Notes: generated by a model not told the origin, from the letters alone. A DNA stretch of 64,000 bases from Tipula vernalis (GCA_958295665.1 OY282560.1:21349653-21413652); one strand, 5' to 3'; counted from the first letter of the stretch, positions 47,512 to 60,100 are shown. A program made the numbers and translations.

Positions 47512-48181
47512 TACAGGGTGACTGACACGAAGTGTTACCAACTTCAGACTGTTATTGCTGTCAAACCAGTGATGACAGAGCGCTCAAATTTACACTAATG
47601 ACAGTTCATTCCATTGTTTACAAGCGTACAGAAGCATTTTAGTGGGAAATATTCAGAAAAAAAGTTATCCGCAATGGAATTCAAGCGTAATAGTGTGATT
47701 TCTCTATATTTGGCTGGAAAATCACAGCTGCAGATTGTTAACCGGTTAAAACATAAGCAAGTGAATAAAATGTTTGTGTATCGCACCATAAATCGTTATA
47801 ACGATACTGGCAGCATTGCAAAACGCCATGGTGGTGGACCGAAACGCACTGCATCATCGCCGTATATCATTCGGAAGGTGAAGGCCAAATTGGCTCGGAA
47901 TCCGCGCCGTAGCGGCAGAAAAATGGCTCGTGAGGCGAACATTTCGCTCAAACGGATGCAGCACATATTGAAAGATCATCTTGGACTAAAGGCCTTGAAA
48001 TTCCATAAAACGCATTGTCTCACCGATGCTCAAAAAAAGTTAGAGTGGAAAGAGCAAAGGAGTTGTTACGCTTGCACGAAAGTGGCGATTTGCTGAATTT
48101 GATTTTCTCCGATGAGTCACCGTTCGTTATTGAGCAATATGTGAACAAGCAAAACGACCGGATTTACTTGCCCGGCCGTTC
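47512..48181 (+). mobile_element. Truncated mariner, second copy
   Basis: TA at 47512-47513 is followed by CAGGGTGACTGACACGAAGT, the same terminal repeat as the mariner at 4605-5883. The sequence matches that copy up to about 48181, then breaks off abruptly. The second half of the element, including its other terminal repeat, is gone. Confidence 0.9.
47614..48181 (+). pseudogene. mariner transposase, N-terminal half
   Basis: The likely start is the ATG at 47674 (MEFKRNSVISLYLAGKSQ). It retains the full helix-turn-helix region, including the ARNPRRSGRKMAREAN stretch that the copy at 4.7-5.8 kb has lost. A one-base shift near 48040 splits the frame. The first catalytic Asp is in IFSDESPFVIEQY near 48110. 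The second and third Asp are lost with the 3' truncation. It is useful as the better-preserved N-terminal version of this family. Confidence 0.88.
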
Positions 48182-48373
48182 CAAGATTTCTCGGTTTTTT
48201 CCCGCGGCGGCAAAATTTCTTTTCCAAAGCACCTTTAGGGAAAAATTATGCAAGATGAATTGTGCAGGATGAATTGTGTGGAATGAATTGTGCGGGATAA
48301 ATTGATATCGGGGATCAATTGTGCGGGATGAATTGATCCGGGATGAATTGCGCGGGATAATATAGCCTAGATT

Positions 48374-51250
48374 CTGAATATTTTTACACATCGAAAAAAT
48401 TGATCTAACTAATCTGAAAAAATAAGAAACGGCAGCACAATTGATCAGATCGATCTGAGCGGAAATAGGAAACAGATTTTTGATACTCAGATTGATCAGA
48501 TCGATTAGATCAAAAAATAAGAAACACACCTTTTAGAGCAGTTAAAATTTTAGTAAGAAGTCATAAACAAATGTCATTTGTCCTTTGATCAGAATATACC
48601 GGCAGAACTAAGATTAACCATATTGACGGTTAGAAAAATAAAATTTGCAGCTACATACCGGAAGTAAAATGAACACCGATAGTAAAATCATGATCGTCCA
48701 ATCGTCAAATAGACCTTTTTCGCAATAAAAATTAACAGATAAAATCAAGTCAAACGAATAAAAACTAATGATGTTGGTTAAATGCAAAATTTTAAACCTG
48801 TACAGTGTCGTGTTTGCACTTTATAATTACAATTTGCTACCTATTTTGTTAGGTAGTATAATGGAATATAATTGGTGCGGTGTAAGTATGCTGCTCGAGC
48901 TAAAATAAATTTTCCATCAATCTTTGACGTAAAATTCAGCTAGCTAAAAGTACGGAGTGCTAAATTTTGCTTCCTGGATACCAATTAAAAAAATTTAGTT
49001 CCCTCAAGCAGCGTACCGAGCCTTAAGCCTTTAAAAAATGGTGAAAATTTAAATTTTTTATTGAGGCATGCTTAAAATTGGCCAAAAAATATAACCCTTA
49101 TCCAATTCTAATGAAATATTTCAAATTTCTATTTGCAAGTTGTTGAATACTTTAATCTTGTTTTGGACAAAGAGTATCAATCTGTCGGCAGACAGTAAAT
49201 CGTAAAATATCTTAATTTTTTGTGTTATTTCTAACTCAATTTTACGTTAATTAATATTGTGGTACTTACCTAATTATTTATTTTTCATTTTCATATTTAT
49301 CAAAAATTAGCAAATTCTTTTTCAAATTTTCCTCAATAGTGAAATTGAGACATAAGAAATTTTAAATTATGTATATTTAAAAAACATATTATTAAAAAAA
49401 TGTATAACCAAACTTAAATGTTAATGGTAATTCAAATTTTTTTATCTATTCCGCGGTTTATAAATTTGCCATTTGGTTTACCGTAGTTTAAAATAATACG
49501 GTTAAATAACGTTGCTCTGCTTATTTTGCTTATAAATGACAACCATCTGCTACTTTTTTTAATTTTTTTTTTGTATACAATATATACGTATTTTGAACAG
49601 ATTACAAATGAAACATACATACAATACATATGATTATTATTAATTGTATTTTATTATGCCGTTTTATGTTGTGTATACAAAAAAGAAAATTATTTTTACC
49701 CAAAAATTTTATTGATCAATTCAAATTTTTTTACTTTAAAATTTTATGTAGGGTTAAATATTTATACCAGTTTTAAGCTACGTTTTTTGTATTGTGTAAC
49801 CCTTCCATACATTGCATATTGATTTTTTTTTTTATATATTTACTTATATTGTTTAAATGAGATTGCATGTTACGTGATTCATCAAATTTTACATTTTTTA
49901 CAAGATTTACGAGATTAATGCAAAACATGTTGATATTGATCGACTGAAATGTGATAATCATAAACTAACAATACAAATGTCTGATTTATTTGACAGCTGT
50001 AGCCTTAGCCATAAGGTATGACAAGCGGGTTCATTCGGCCGCAATCTTATGGTTTAGATTAGCTATTTTGAATAAAATTCAAACAGTTGTTTTTGTTATT
50101 ACTGAAAAATTTTCCTTCTATTTCTAAACTTTAATGAGACTGCTGGTAACTCTTTTTTAATTTGATCGATATTCTTTACCTCCTTCGATCGTTGATTTGA
50201 GGTCTACAGTTAGCCATTATATATTATACTCTTAAAATCAAGGCAAATTTAATTTTCCAATTTTCAAAATTGGATTTTTCGTAAGTCAATTATGAGATCA
50301 TTAAATTTATTCTGTGAATGATTGCCTATTTTTCACTCTTTTCTGTCTCTTAGAGATTTAGTGAGCGTTTCAGAAAATACCTAATATGTAGTACTTAGCG
50401 CAATAAATTTAGCACAGTTTTAAAAAGAATTTTGGCTGGATGGGTCATTTTTTTAACATACTCTATTCAAATCCTAATGAAAGCATTATGTGCGGGTATT
50501 CGGGTAATTTCATGTTTTATTAATTATTTGAGAGTCGGGGTAATTGGATAAAATTATCCGATTATTATATATTGTTTACACAAATTTCTAATAATTTGAT
50601 AAACTCCAAAACTGTTAACTAGCTGAAAAAGAATTTTAAAGGCAACAGCAACATCATTGGTTCGATTAATGTAAGATTGTAAGGTAACAACCCTTTTCAT
50701 GAAACTCTATTAACTTTAAACGATCATTATATCATGATTTTCCATAAAAACCAAATTTTAATTTCTTTTTAAAATTTTAAACTCCAATTAATTTTCGTGA
50801 TTAAGGACATTATTATTTACATTATTTCAAATCCTGAATACTACACACACACAGTCAATTGCAATGCGAACTCCTCAACATATTATTTATATTTCTTTCC
50901 CATATACAGAAGTCCAAATTTTTCCAATGATGATACAATAAGTAAACGAGTTTGCCTCTATTTGATTTGATTGACCTTGTATTTGATAAATATTCGAATG
51001 CGATAATTAAGGCTGTCGAGGTTGCTGAAACATTTGCTTCTTTTAACCTTATGTCTCGATTGATAAGCGATCCAACTCTACTCATTATCCTTGAAATATA
51101 AGGTAATAAAATTTCAGGAAGCGAGGCAAATTTAGAATAAAATCAGCATTCTGGAGCGTTCTGGACTTTCGTGGAGCAGGTAAAGACTAATTTCCTAGGA
51201 GCTTTAAAAGAACTAATACTATCTTTAAAAATCATTAGCTCAATATACAC
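48374..51250. other. AT-rich region, mostly featureless
   Basis: At 48385-48525, GATC-rich phrases (TTGATCAGATCGAT twice, AAAAAATAAGAAAC twice) form an imperfect direct and inverted repeat. Around 49430-49960 there are short low-complexity ORFs. No gene was recognised. Confidence 0.4.
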
Positions 51251-51259
51251 AACAGCGCT

Positions 51260-51900
51260 TGAAAAGGCTAATTGTAGCGTTCGTCAGCCTAATGTCGAAG
51301 GAATTAAATGTAAATAAATCAGCTGGGCCAGACCGTAAGTATGTATTACTGCAAATGTCCTCAAAAACTATTGCAACGTGTTAGCCATCCCTATTAGCAA
51401 GCTCTTCAATCTTTCGATGACAACAAGCATTTTATGAAAAGCAGCTAATGCTCCTCCAATTCCAAAAAAGGGAGTTAACTCAAATCCCTCAAAATATCAT
51501 CCTATAGCTCTCATATCAGTTCTGTTAAAGGTTGTGGAAATAATATATCCTGTGGTAATCTAGTTTACCTGGCTGGGCTATGGAATCAACATTTCTACAA
51601 ACAGTGGGAAGCCGAATTTAATTGCACTAGATATTTCCAGAGCCTTTGACTTAATTTGGCATGGGCACTGTTGGCGAAACTGCGGGCGTTTGGACTTCAC
51701 ATTTCTTTATTATTATTTATTAAGAGTTTCTTAATTAACCATACAAGTAAAATCGTTATGGATGGCTTGACGTCAAATGTCCATCAATGCTGGTGTTCGC
51801 CAGAGTTGGGTTTTAATGATGATGATTTAATGATCTTTTAGCAAACACTTCCAACACAATACACTCTTTTGTAGACGACAGTACGTTTCCTTCTCACTAC
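51260..51900 (+). pseudogene. LINE reverse transcriptase fragment, plus strand
   Basis: The plus-strand frames include LNVNKSAGPD near 51305, PIPKKGVNSNPSKY near 51460 and ALDISRAFDLIWH near 51630. The frame at 51656-51841 follows (LRAFGLHISLLLFIKSFL). The decayed active-site box is near 51870 (HSFVDDST). These are fingers and palm blocks of a Jockey/CR1-group LINE. The 3' half is missing, cut at the RTE-type LINE tail at 51902. Confidence 0.65.
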
Positions 51901-51901
51901 A

Positions 51902-51945
51902 CATTATGTTAACTTCTCATTATGTTAACTTCTCATTATGTTAAC
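51902..51945 (-). repeat. 16-bp tandem repeat at an RTE-type 3' end
   Basis: Two full units and one partial unit of CATTATGTTAACTTCT (51902-51917, 51918-51933, 51934-51945). On the minus strand they follow almost directly after the end of the RTE-like coding sequence. RTE elements often end in short tandem repeats with almost no 3' UTR, so this is probably its tail. Confidence 0.8.
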
Positions 51946-53560
51946 GCTTACGACCCATCAATAAATAATTCTCTGGCCAGACATAATGCGTCTACTAGTG
52001 TGGACCATCGAGCTCTGTTGGGGGCTATTGCTTTTGTTTTGCCGCCCAAGATTTATCGAGTTGTTTCGCTTATTTTCCAGGTTATTGCGGGTCTTCCAAC
52101 TTTCCTTTTCCCTTGTGTGTTCCATTCTAATGACCTATGTGTGATGTTATGTTTTCCTCAGTGAATGACAAATTCAACTCAATGTCTGTTTGTTATGTTT
52201 GCCTGTTTAGCGCCATATTTGTTATGGCGTTTCACCAGAGGCATTTCAATATTCTTCTTAGACATTTATCCACAAACACCTGTAAGTTGGTTAGGATCCT
52301 TTTTGTGTTTCATACCCATACAGCAGTACCCATTTCACGAATGAAGTGAACATTCGGAGCTTGGTGTTAAGTGATAAGACCGATGCATTCCAAACTTTGC
52401 GTTACTTGTTGAATGTTGTTCCGGCTTTGTCACCTTATTTTGCTATTGTGCACCCAAGGTATACGAATTCGATGACATCTTCTATTGGTTATTGGTTGAC
52501 GTGAAATCGGTCTAGTTATGTTTGTGTTGAATCTCATCGTTTTCGTCTTAGGGATGTTTATTTTGAAACTTGCTTTGTTAGCTAAATCTACCAGCTTCTA
52601 TACTTTTTGCTGTATATCGGTGCGTTTGTTGATTAGCAGACATATGAATACCGTCGACGTAATCCAGATCATTGAGTTCCCCTGCCTGTACCCGCTGAAT
52701 GCCGTTGGGAGATTCGCTGTCCAATTTATGAATGAACTGTCTTGTACTACAAGGAAGAGTATTTGAGGTGTTGTATATTTCACTATATTTTTGTGTTAAA
52801 TGCGCGTTGGAAATCAACAAAGAGTTCGTACGATTGTTTGACGGTTATACGAATTGCGTTGATGTGATCAGCGCAATTTCGAACTAGTATAAATCCTGCT
52901 TGTTTATTTCTTAATTTTACATTAATGGCTAGCAGCCTTATTGTTCTGCAGATTTTCTAAAACAACTTCCCCTTTGTTGGTGAGTGGGTGTTGTTTATTT
53001 TTCCGTTATTAGTGTCATTTGAGATTTTAATTTTGGGCGCTGTCTTCTTCGAAATATTAATTCCATCTCTTTAACTGTGCTTAATTTGTTGTTAAGACTT
53101 GACCTGACTTGACTTGATGCATGTCTTTTAGGTGGAATTTTGCTGAATTTTCCAGTGACCTCTTTGCAGTCGTGAGAATACCCCCTGTATATTTCTTTCG
53201 ATCATTCTTCGCCATCTTCTTGACTTGTCTTGTTTTGGTGGCACAATTGCAATTTTAGTTGACGACGTTCCTCAATTTTCTTCCATGTATCATCACTAAT
53301 TCAGGGTTTGCGGTTGTAATCTTGGTCGAGCATGTCGGTTGTAGTGTTTTTATGGCTTCTTCGCCTTACTTCCATTTTTCTTCTATACTGTTCTGTTCTG
53401 GTTGAAATCGTTTCCCTTATAAATATAGTATATGTATATCTGACTAATAAATTTCGTGTTCGTACACAATTTTCTGTCGAACCTTCTTCCCACATACTTA
53501 CACATACTGTCTGATCACTGTCTGAACCATTCACACGATCCCATTTCAGATAGAGCAAAC
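51940..53560 (-). pseudogene. RTE-type LINE remnant
   Basis: Read on the minus strand from 53560. A poorly conserved linker (53558-53301) comes first. The reverse transcriptase follows, with CADHINAIRITVKQSYE near 52860, a decayed active-site box near 52690 (LNDLDYVDGIHM), and FVYLGCTIAKGGD-like pieces near 52460. Then come VWNASVLSLNTKLRMF near 52400 and a C-terminal domain (LEWNTQGKRKVGRPAITW near 52090, SLVDALCLARE near 51985). The order and the closing GKRKVGRP block are typical of RTE-clade elements in insects. Many stops and shifts show it is inactive. The endonuclease is missing. Confidence 0.75.
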
Positions 53561-53599
53561 CACAAAGAGAACTGTATGATTACTGCAATACCTTAGTAG

Positions 53600-55527
53600 C
53601 TGTTCACAAATAGACAATACAGCTTATAAACAAACAAATATTACGGCAAGAAGCAACGGGCCTGTAGCTGTTGCTTATTTTTACTTACAGAACCTACGTA
53701 TATCTTTCTTTTCAGTATGTCATGAAAAAATGAAAACTCATTTCATCGCTACTTCTCACATCTGAAAAGTGCCAGACCTGAGATGAAATAAATATTGATA
53801 GATTGACAGAGACAACGTACAAGGCCAAGAAGATATATAAACTATTCTAAATTGTTGCTTCTTATTTATCTGGCTAAGTTGCAAAAATGGGCGAGATTTT
53901 GCTCGCTAAAATGTCCAGCACGATATAGTATTATTTGTAGATCGACAATCGATGATGAATTTTAACGGAACAAAACCGTGAATTATTCCAAAATGTTGTT
54001 CGAATTAGTGTTAGTACTATCGATATTACCGATACCGGCATTTCTTTTTGAAGAAATCAAAACCCCGTTAAAGAAACCAAGACCAAACAACTGTTTGAGA
54101 ATTCGGATTGGGGATAGAATTTGAGTGCATCTACGATTGCTCGAACAGGGAGACCACCAAAAATTAATAAAACAGAAATTATAAAAAATATTTATAAATA
54201 AATTATTTATTTGTTGTGTCGGTCCGATGTCATACAACAATAAGGAATGGTGTATTCCAGTACATATTTTGTATTTATTGTATTGTAAAATGAGCACACC
54301 ATTTTCTGACTCGCTTCTTACAAAAATAGTAGGCTCCTTAGACTGCAAATCATACCTCAAGAAATCCTTGTTTTTTTTAATTAATAAAAGGAGCGTACGG
54401 CAAAGAATTACCAAAGGGCTATCTATATAAATTCGTTCCTAAAAAGATTTGATGTAATAATACACGATCCAAGTCTAAAAATAAAATCATTAAACAAAAT
54501 ATCGGCAAGTCAAAAGTCTGTTAATAAAAAATGAATTTTCCAAGTAATACATTCGTGTATAGGTAGCATTAGACATTTACACCCAACCGGACCCAAAACC
54601 ATACAGGTGATTTGTTCAAGCTGCCGACAAAACAAAATCTGGTAAGTCCGACTAATATTAGTTGCATTTCTTGACGCATAGTGAACAGGATAAGATCAAA
54701 ACTTACATGTGAAGCAAAAACAACATTTGATCCAACACTCATTTAGGACCACAAAGGGTGATCTAAAAGTAGTTGAACAATATTTTGTAAAGCGACAAAG
54801 AATATGCAGTACGAGTATGAAGAGGCAGATTCAAAATGAAACGAGACAGAAGATTTGAATTTGGTGTTTGTTTGTTTTATGTATTTTGGTGTCGTTTCAA
54901 GATACATAATCTGATCTAGATTAGATCAAACGTCAAGAAACGCGGTTATTATCCAATGATGCGCATTTTAAAAAATATTAATACTCATTTCGGACACACC
55001 CTTTATCTTCATACTAATTATTTAATGTAAACAATTAAATAATATTATTTCCAATGCTAATTTTTGGGAAGTTAAAAGATTCTAAACCATGTGGGCTTAA
55101 GAAATTGTGATTCTATAAAAACTTTACGTGCCATTAAAAATAAAAAACGAAAAAGTGCAAATGACGTACACAATAAATCAAACAAAATAATTCATTCGCA
55201 GATATGATAATCCATCATAGATATCGTAGAATTATTATTTCAAATAAACATGTAATCTATATTTTATTAAAATTATTTTTCGAAGGAAGTTTAAGACACA
55301 ATATCAATAAATAAAAATTCACCGAGCACAAATTTCCGGATTTCCGGATTATTGGAATAAAACTGTTGTTTAAATAATTTCTGAAGATTGATGACTTTTT
55401 GGTATACTTCCATCATCTAATTCACATCTAATTTTGAAAGCATTGTTTTGGAACGGTTCAAATAAATTTTAATTGTTATATAAATTTTAATAAATATTTA
55501 TATGGCTTGTATTTTATATAATTATAG
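53600..55527. other. End of the host intron; weak coding relic near 54.1-54.9 kb
   Basis: Plus-strand frames near 54130-54180 give TGRPPKINKTEIIKNIYK, reminiscent of a Tc1-like linker. Near 54590 they give PTGPKTIQVICSSCRQNKIW. These may be decayed transposon coding, but no family can be named. The minus-strand ORF at 53983-54414 has no recognisable domain. Confidence 0.3.
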
Positions 55528-55761
55528 CATACTGGGGGCGAGGAGATCAAGCTGCAGCTGCCGCTGCTGCGGCAGCGGCGGCATCTAATCCATTATTTGG
55601 GTCACCTTTCGGAGCGGCTGGACTAGGATTATTACCTGGATCTGGTGGCGGAGGTGGTTCGTCGAATGATCGTTATTCGTTGGCATCACATCAGCAGCAT
55701 CACAATACAATGGCTGTGGCCGCATCACAGGCTGCCAGTCTTGCTGGGTTGCATCCGGCTA
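55528..55761 (+). CDS. Host gene, second coding exon
   Basis: The acceptor is TTATAG ending at 55527. The exon starts in the phase left by the exon at 44387-44549 and ends before a GTGAGT donor (55762-55767), again in phase 1. It encodes 78 codons, among the most GC-rich sequence in the window. The joined reading across the splice is SLF-AYWGRGDQAAAA. A run of ten or eleven Ala follows, then SNPLFGSPFGAAGLGLLPG, a Gly/Ser linker, a short His/Gln stretch and an Ala-rich tail. There is no enzymatic domain, and it looks like a disordered N-terminal region. The A-Y-W-G-R core followed by Ala and N-P-L-F is the most specific part. Later exons lie to the right of the window. Confidence 0.8.
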
Positions 55762-55767
55762 GTGAGT

Positions 55768-56560
55768 TAGACACCTTTCTTTACATATATATTTAAAAAA
55801 ATCTTCTTTTTCTTCTGCTTCTTTTACTTACTTACTTAACATAAACAATATCTTTTATTTTGCTTTATTTACTAAACCGTTAAATTTCAACTATTTTTTA
55901 TTTATAAAACTATATTTTGTGTCCATTCAAGAAATTTACGTTTTATAATATATGCACACGTTGTATTGTACATATTGTGTACCTTATATGAATGGAAGTG
56001 ATAAGAAGAAAGTAACGCGATTTTGTGCCGTAGAAGTTCAATCGATTTTTCTGTGTGCAACTATAAAACTATTACATATACATACACATACTTTGGGCTG
56101 TAAAATAAAAAAATAATAACAATAATTATAAAATCAAAATTTATTGTATTATACCCTCTCATAAATACAAATGTATTTCAAAATGGCTTAACATAAAACT
56201 GTTACGTATGTCTACATATTACAATTGTATTAGTTTAGTTTTATTTTTGAATCTAATTAAAATTTATTAGTTTTTTTTAAAGGTTAATTTGCTCGCTCAC
56301 AAACAATTCAATTTCTTCGAACTATAAACTAATACTTACAAAGAATATACATATTGCTTTTTATATTTATTTGTGAGATCTAACAAGGAGAGAAATGCAT
56401 GATTTGATAATGGTTAGTGTAATGTCGTGATTTGATTGCAGTAATTTTTACCAAATCGTTTAATCGTTTAAATACTCTATAATCTTGCAAATTGCAGTTC
56501 GAACTACTCAATCAATTTTACCGAAAAAATGTTAATTTCCAATTACATTTTCTAAAAAAA
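55768..56560. other. Start of the next host intron, featureless
   Basis: AT-rich sequence following the donor. No repeats or coding frames were recognised. Confidence 0.5.
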
Positions 56561-56639
56561 TAATACAAAACAATTATGAATAATGTTTCGAGTCTGCAAA
56601 ATGAACAATTCAAAATACTAAAAGCTCTGCCATTTGCAA

Positions 56640-57140
56640 GTGACGCGTCGACCATCATTCCAAACTGTCAAATCTAATTTTTGGCACAATTTAGCAGAGT
56701 AAGTGGAGTACAGTTTCTTCCTCCTCCTCATCCTCGCAACTTGTACAATAATCATTCGAAAAGACTCCTAAACTCCGCGCATGCTCTCATATGAGATAGT
56801 GTTCTGTAACAATCCCACGACCATACTATTATGACGACGCCCAAGTGTTAACAGCTGTCTAGTTCTTGTCTGATCTAGTTTTGGTCAGATCTGCCAGACC
56901 ATCTATAGTTCGCTTCTCTCCTAGCTTTTCCTTGAAGCAAGAGTTTGCATGTAGCAAAGGGAACTTCGTGAGGCAGTTTGTACCCTGACGAGCGAGTTCT
57001 TCTGCCCTTACATTCCCCGCAACACTGAAGTGCCCTGGCTTCCTCGTTAAGTGGATATTGAACTAATCTGCCATCTCGTAAAGAGATGAGAGACAGTTCT
57101 GGACTACTTTCAAGGTAAAAAAAGACTAAAGTCAAGGTAC
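56640..57140 (-). pseudogene. I-type LINE RNase H and C-terminal zinc-finger fragment
   Basis: On the minus strand, one frame near 57040-56930 gives PGHFSVAGNVRAEELARQGT, the closing block of a retroelement RNase H. Another frame continues with YRWSGRSDQN near 56890, LLTLGRRHNSMVVGLL near 56830 and a Cys-rich segment near 56740 in the final frame. This order (RNase H followed by a Cys-rich tail) fits I/R1-group LINEs. It is a short, frameshifted fragment. Confidence 0.65.
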
Positions 57141-57149
57141 AATACTTGA

Positions 57150-60100
57150 ATGCAGTTCAAAGGATAGGCCCAACTGGACGCAGAATTTTGAAGGAGAAGC
57201 AGTTAGATTTTTTTATGATGAAGATTAAATTTTATTACACGAATGATAAAGAAAAAAAAACTGACTTATGACAGATAAGGAGTAACATTTGAACTGCATT
57301 ACATTTGAGGAAAATTTTGAAGCTGAAAATCAAGGGAAAAGTTTGGATTTTAATTTCGGAAAAAAATTTCTCGCTAAATTCGGCAGATGTACATATTTGC
57401 TGTTTTTAAAAATCAGGTAAAGAAACAACAAAAGTAAAAGTTTTACCCGAGAATTGGTCTACGGTCCAATTTTAAAGTAACTTTTAAAGTCTTTAAAGTC
57501 ATTTCTTTACTGCCATTTTTACCTGGATCCCAAGAGGAAATCTAACACCAAGAGTGCCCATATATCTTCACAATTTATCGCTGTAACTGGTTTCTCAGTA
57601 AATATAGCTTGAACTTAGAAAAGCAACACTCACTCAGCAAGATTCAATGCTCCACTTAATTGAATTTCCTCGAGCTTTGACGAGGCTTTAAGTTGCCGGT
57701 GGAATCCATTATTTGCCCGCGGATAATAGACCGTAAGTTTTGAAAAGAGATTAAAACTCAAACGAGCTGCCTTGATTTGTCGTAATTTGAAGAGGAATCG
57801 CAACAAATGTCTTAATGACAACGACGCTATCTTCAACAGGACATGGCAAAAGTTCCCACTAAATCCCTGTGTAAGTGCTCGATGCGAATTTGAAAGTATG
57901 ATTCATATTTGATTTAAAAAATCGAGTAAGTAATTCATTATTAGACTGAAATTTTCAATGGATACAACTCTCAAAGGCGAGAATGTTGGATGGCAAATTT
58001 ATATATTCACTCCAACTTCCTCAGTTTTACTTGCCCCAACTACATGTATCGCCAACGTAGACGAATAATAAAAATCAAACCAAAGTAGTTATTGTCGTTT
58101 TAGGCACGTCTTCGGGCGCAATTGAGATGAGATAATAAACCCTATCCACTTAAGGTATTTAGTTCATAATGATCTTCTCAAGGATGGCAATCAGCGCTTG
58201 CCTTCTTTACCATATGGATATGGGATGATGACCGTCGGCGTTATGCCTAGTTGGACCATATTCATTTGGTAAGCGCATGCTTATGCCTAACTGGATCCAG
58301 ACTGCGTATGGTCTTGAAGAAAGAAGAATAATATCAATGAAACAAACAAAACAGCACAGTGGTTAAATGGGCACCGTTTGGAGCTCGAGAAACTGGTTCT
58401 CAAATCCCGATAATGGTGAAATCAAGCTAATTTTTCATTATCTGATTTCGATCGGTAATTGCGATGAATACATGAGTCGACCCACTTTTCATCAAATCAA
58501 TTGGTATCGTAAACCAACGTTAACATAAGTATGAATTACTGAACTATTAGCGGCCAGGAGGACCAGTTCAGAGTCTATGTGTTGGACATGCTATCACATG
58601 TAGTCCTGCTCCGGTTTGTTGCTGGGGATGATGCAATGTTTATAGCATTTCTTTGCAGCAAAGTTGTAGCGAGCGGAATCCACTGTCATTGAGACGACTT
58701 CTGCTGTTGGTTCTCTGCCTCCTATATATGCTTCTTGATTGATATCCTGATTTGACATTAGGGTAAGTCTTTCACCAAGTTGTTTAATAGTTGCTGACAG
58801 CTTCTGACATTATGCTTCTAATTGAGAAATCGTCCCCACATTGGGTGAAGTTATTTTATAAATTAAATCTAATATGTAGTTCATTTATGGGCTTATCTCC
58901 TGTTTTAGTAAATGCGACGTATATGACTTTCGGAAGTGTTTACCAACCCTTAAAATATGTACGAGTTTGTTGTCGCGCAAACATTTTCTCGTATTTTTAG
59001 TTATATGGTAAGTTTCAACAACCCACAGTTTATAAAGTTGCAGTTAGTTTAGGTTATCAACATTATACTTTAGAAATTATTTGAGATTACTTAATTACCT
59101 GTATGATATTGCAGAACAGGCTACTTTTTTCGAGGTTTTCTTGAATATTCAATTTTTTTTTTTCTGATTATTCGAGATTTCCGAGTATTTATATAGTTCA
59201 GTTAAGTTCAGCTAGTATTATGATTTATGTGGCGTGTAACGTAGATGAGATTTTCGCTTTGGAGATTATTCTCTAAATAATGAACCGAAACTTATTAATA
59301 ATTTTTTGATTAATTGGTTAGTTTTCTCAAAAATTGGTCAATTAAAAAGTTTATTAATTGGTTTCCTTAATTTCTGTCGTACTTGGTGGTGTGCCAGCAA
59401 ATAATGTATCTTTCAGAATCTATATAAATTTATTTCGAAACTAAGTATTGCCAAATGAGACTTCAATTTATGTATATGGCACAATCGATATTTGGGATGG
59501 CATACTATCCATATACATAAGCTCTCAATATAAGGTCAATTTACCAATTATTATTCTTTCAAGTTCGCCAAGTAAGTTGAGCGATGAAAAATGTAAAATT
59601 GTTATTGGATCAAAAATGTAAAATAAATTTAAAAGTATCTTTGTTTTTGATTAATTGATCATTTTAAACTTCGACGATTGGTTTAAATACCGAAATTTTA
59701 TTTTTATTTTAAACTAATAGTAACAACCGCGAAAGAGAGGTTTTATTCTCTAAAAGTATAAATATTGCTACAAGGTTTTGCTCAAGCAAATACATATTAG
59801 TCTTACATCACTCATCACACTCTTCTATAATATTCTTGCTTGCATGCATAATTTAAATTGCTTCTATCTCCATTTTTATTATCAGCAAATATAATGTGTT
59901 ACCATAAGAAAATGCGATGTGCCTTAATGCACTTATTGATGTAGTGTGATAAAGCCAGAATTTATTTAGGCTAAACTAAAATTTATAGGTTTAGCGTGAA
60001 AATCGTGTGTCGTGTCGTGTGTTTTTGAAGATGTGTTTTATTATAGGATTGTTTATCTGTATAGTTTATAAGCCTAAAATTTCCAAAAATTACCACATTT

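Larger units (their letters stand above)
45416..48382 (+). mobile_element. Second coding MULE with phrase-built terminal repeats
   Basis: The ends are inverted arrays of a phrase close to ATTCATCCCGCACA: about 45431-45523 on the left and 48215-48367 on the right, the right array being longer. The outermost conserved bases are GGCT. A candidate 9-bp target duplication, matching at 8 of 9 positions, is CGGAATATT at 45416-45424 and CTGAATATT at 48374-48382. The element carries one MULE transposase on the plus strand. It has later received a MITE (46368-46538) and a mariner (from 47514), the latter now truncated by a deletion that also removed adjoining DNA. Confidence 0.75.
44550..55527 (+). other. 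Host gene intron, about 11 kb
   Basis: It begins GTAAGA and ends in a T/A-rich tract followed by TTATAG. It contains a MULE with nested insertions (45.4-48.4 kb) and two opposed LINE remnants (51.2-53.6 kb). A large transposon-filled intron is common in insects with expanded genomes. Confidence 0.7.

Noticed and set aside
48164..48529. Minus-strand ORF of 121 residues
   Set aside because: It crosses the phrase array of the MULE right end; its repeats reflect that array, not a protein.
49995..50060. Possible tRNA-like fold near CCATAAGG...CTTATGG
   Set aside because: Only one short stem is visible; there is no tRNA arm pattern or conserved T-loop.
53983..54414. 143-residue minus-strand ORF
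   Set aside because: It has no recognisable domain, is rich in Asn/Ile/Phe as expected for AT-rich DNA, and overlaps a weak plus-strand relic.
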